64,000 bases of DNA. Source: Camellia lanceoleosa. Taxonomy: Eukaryota > Streptophyta > Magnoliopsida > Ericales > Theaceae. The number at the start of each line of letters is the position of its first letter. Position 1 is the first letter of the stretch. Both the position numbers and the translations under genes were made by a program. The notes under the pieces were generated by a model. The model worked only from the letters and a program-made list of their open reading frames with translations. It did no database searches and was not told the DNA's origin. The DNA is taken from contig CM045761.1 in NCBI GenBank assembly GCA_025200525.1, positions 83,462,506-83,526,505 of the forward strand, given 5' to 3'. Of this stretch, positions 62,182-64,000 are shown one piece after another.

Positions 62182-62253
62182 GAACTTGTCTCTGACGCTG
62201 AGCTTTCGGATTATTCAGACTCTGAACCACCTGCTGATTTAAGCGCGAATTAG
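62182..62253 (+). pseudogene. Coding-like scrap ending in a stop (unrecognised C-terminus)
   Basis: This frame reads ELVSDAELSDYSDSEPPADL and SAN before a stop. The acidic Ser-rich composition and the UTR-like sequence after it look like a gene end, possibly captured by the transposon that also supplies the AAAGCGTGG array. Family unknown. Confidence 0.3.
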
Positions 62254-62616
62254 GTGTTAATGTCTACACTTCGGCAATATTAGGTCATGCATTAATATGT
62301 AATGTCTGTGTTAGACTAAGTGTTTCCGTAATGAGTTTGTCAGATTGTCTGCCTAATATTTGTCTGTCTAACTGTTATGTTTATGTATTGTGTGTTCAGT
62401 TCAGGGTGTCCAAGTTGTATGTAATGTGTGTTCAGTTCATGGTATCCAGAATGTATTTTTGTGGGAGACTTATGTCTGTACTACCTATGTAACTGAAAAC
62501 TGTTACATTTGCAACTTCAGTTATGTTGTTTTCATGCCTGTATGAGTATTTAGTAAATTAGTGACTTCGTATATTATGTATTAAGTTTTATTACAAAAAT
62601 GTTAACAAAATTTATT

Positions 62617-62742
62617 TTAGGAGCTCTCGTGGTGGCCTTCGTCTTCTTGGCCTACTCCGCGGTGCTCTTCGCGTCTCACCCTTCGTCGTTGCTCGTCGAA
62701 CTGCACAGTGTGTGGGTGTGCTTCGGACTGTAGAGCATGCAT
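62617..62742 (-). pseudogene. Coding-like scrap on the minus strand (unrecognised C-terminus)
   Basis: A GC-rich 41-codon frame, MHALQSEAHPHTVQFDEQRR followed by Arg/Glu- and His-rich residues, ends at a TAA and is followed by AT-rich UTR-like DNA. The abrupt GC content contrasts with the flanks. It converges on the scrap at 62182. The plus strand could instead be read as an exon after TTTTAG, but that frame shows no better features. Confidence 0.3.
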
Positions 62743-62749
62743 ATCACTT

Positions 62750-63040
62750 TCTAACCCAAAACAAAGACGAAAGAAATTTTTTATTTTTTTTTGTAATGAA
62801 AACGGGTATAAAATGGTTTTACTAAACTGGTTTTCTGAATTACATTCTCACCTTGTAATCCAAAACAAAGACAAAAGAATAAATATATATATTTAAAAGA
62901 AAACGGTTTTAGTAAAGCCAAAATAATTTTCTGAATAACACCTTCTAACCCAAAACAAAGACAAAAGAAAAAATTTTTTTTACATGAAAACGGCTTTAGT
63001 AAAGCAAAAAAAAAAATTATTAATTACATTATCACCATCT
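62750..63040. repeat. About 3 tandem copies of a 90-100 bp unit
   Basis: CTAACCCAAAACAAAGAC (or TAATCCAAAACAAAGAC) followed by GAAAACGGNTTTAGTAAA and a TTCTGAATTACA-type end recurs at about 62750, 62853 and 62945, with a partial start at about 63038. Confidence 0.8.
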
Positions 63041-64000
63041 AACCTGTGGCGGAGCCAGGAATTTAATATAGGGGGGCACCTGGATCTGCAGAAAAGTCTA
63101 CTAAATTGATTTCTATGCGACTTTGTTTTGCGAAAGAATAATTATCATCTTCTTCTTGAGGAAAAGATGATTCCAACTTTGATTTTCTTTTGAAATATTT
63201 CTCTATGACTATTTGAAAAAAATAAAAATTCATAATCAAAATTACAAACCCCCACAAGTCAAAATCTCCAATTTTAATACAAATCAAAAAATTTAAATTT
63301 AGCGCAAATTACAACAAATCAAAATTTCTAATTTTAGTACAAATTATAACAAATCAAAATTCCTAATTTAAATATTAATCACGGCAAATTAATATTTTTA
63401 ATTTTAGCACAAATCAATTTCCTAATTTTTGCACAAACAACAACAAATCAAAATCCATAATTTTAATTTAAATCACCACCAATTAAGATGCATAATTTTA
63501 ACATATCAAAATCTCTTATTTTAACATAAATAATAACAAATAAAAAAAATTACAAATTAAAACTTAACAAATAACTATAAATTAATACTCATAATTTTTA
63601 TTTAAAAAAAATAAATAAATAAAGTTACCTGTAAACAATGAAGAGAATATACCAAAGTTGTAGTGTGGTCCCAAATCTGTGTTGTGTGATTCTAATCTGC
63701 TGAATCACGAGTCAGTAAATTACAAAGTAACAAAGGGAGATAAAGAAGATAAAGAAAATACAAAAATACTTAACAAGTACTGTGAATAAATAAAATAATA
63801 AAGAATTTTATACACTTTTAGAGTTTTAGGGTTTTAACCTTGCCATAATTAAGATTGTGTGCACCACTAAAAAAAAAACAAATTGTGCGTCAGTGTTTGA
63901 TTGGGATTGGAATTCACCAAAAAAAACAAAAAATAAAAAATAAAAAACAAAAAACGTGGGCCCCTGGTGAGGTGTTAGTGTGTTTTGGAATGGAGAGAGC
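63041..64000. other. Intergenic, AT-rich
   Basis: No gene was recognised. The start, TGTGGCGGAGCCAGGAATTT followed by a G run, resembles the edge of a plant repeat, but its other end is not visible. CAAATCAAAATTNCTAATTTTA words recur at 63255-63500. Confidence 0.4.

Overview
The window is nuclear DNA of a flowering plant, most likely a eudicot. One intron-rich host gene sits in AT-rich intergenic DNA full of transposon debris: nested LTR retrotransposons, solo LTRs, MITEs and TIR elements. No bacterial-type operons, rRNA, tRNA or CRISPR were seen.

The only intact host gene found is an XRI1 (X-ray induced transcript 1) homologue on the + strand at 41115-43924. It has nine coding exons whose splice sites and phases all join into one 302-codon reading frame. 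It probably also has an intron in the 5' UTR.

Layout: (1) 1-6030, the 5' part of a minus-strand LTR element with an initiator-Met-tRNA primer site but no recognisable protein domains (LARD-like), full of short tandem duplications. (2) 6946-14273, a complete but dead Ty1/copia element on the minus strand with a perfect 5-bp target duplication. (3) 15301-17743, a solo LTR with perfect target duplication. (4) 17819-32632, a Ty3/gypsy chromovirus-like element on the minus strand, with both LTRs, gag, protease, RT, RNase H, integrase and a C-terminal chromodomain-like tail; it is split by two later solo-LTR insertions (20896-23522 and 26743-29318), each with its own target duplication. (5) 34193-35864, a TIR-bounded element that has captured the 5' end of a host gene resembling the GPI-transamidase subunit PIG-T. 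(6) 37505-37875, a 51-bp minisatellite. (7) XRI1, flanked by MITEs. (8) 46067-48980, Tourist-like, Stowaway-like and other TIR elements. (9) 49450-52160, a CACTA end interrupted by a solo LTR. (10) 53433-59338, a truncated gypsy element next to a second TIR element that carries a gypsy pol fragment in the opposite orientation. (11) 60815-64000, further LTR and TIR remnants and two short coding-like scraps.

The retroelement genes form two replication cassettes (gag, protease, integrase and RT-RNase H in copia order; gag, protease, RT-RNase H and integrase in gypsy order), all broken by stops and frameshifts. The most unusual pattern is a cluster of CpG-rich palindromes (mainly CGCTCGAGCG) at a fixed distance from the LTR start in several gypsy-type LTRs. 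In one LTR a different palindrome (GCACGTGC type) takes its place. The other notable items are the two TIR elements carrying captured sequence.
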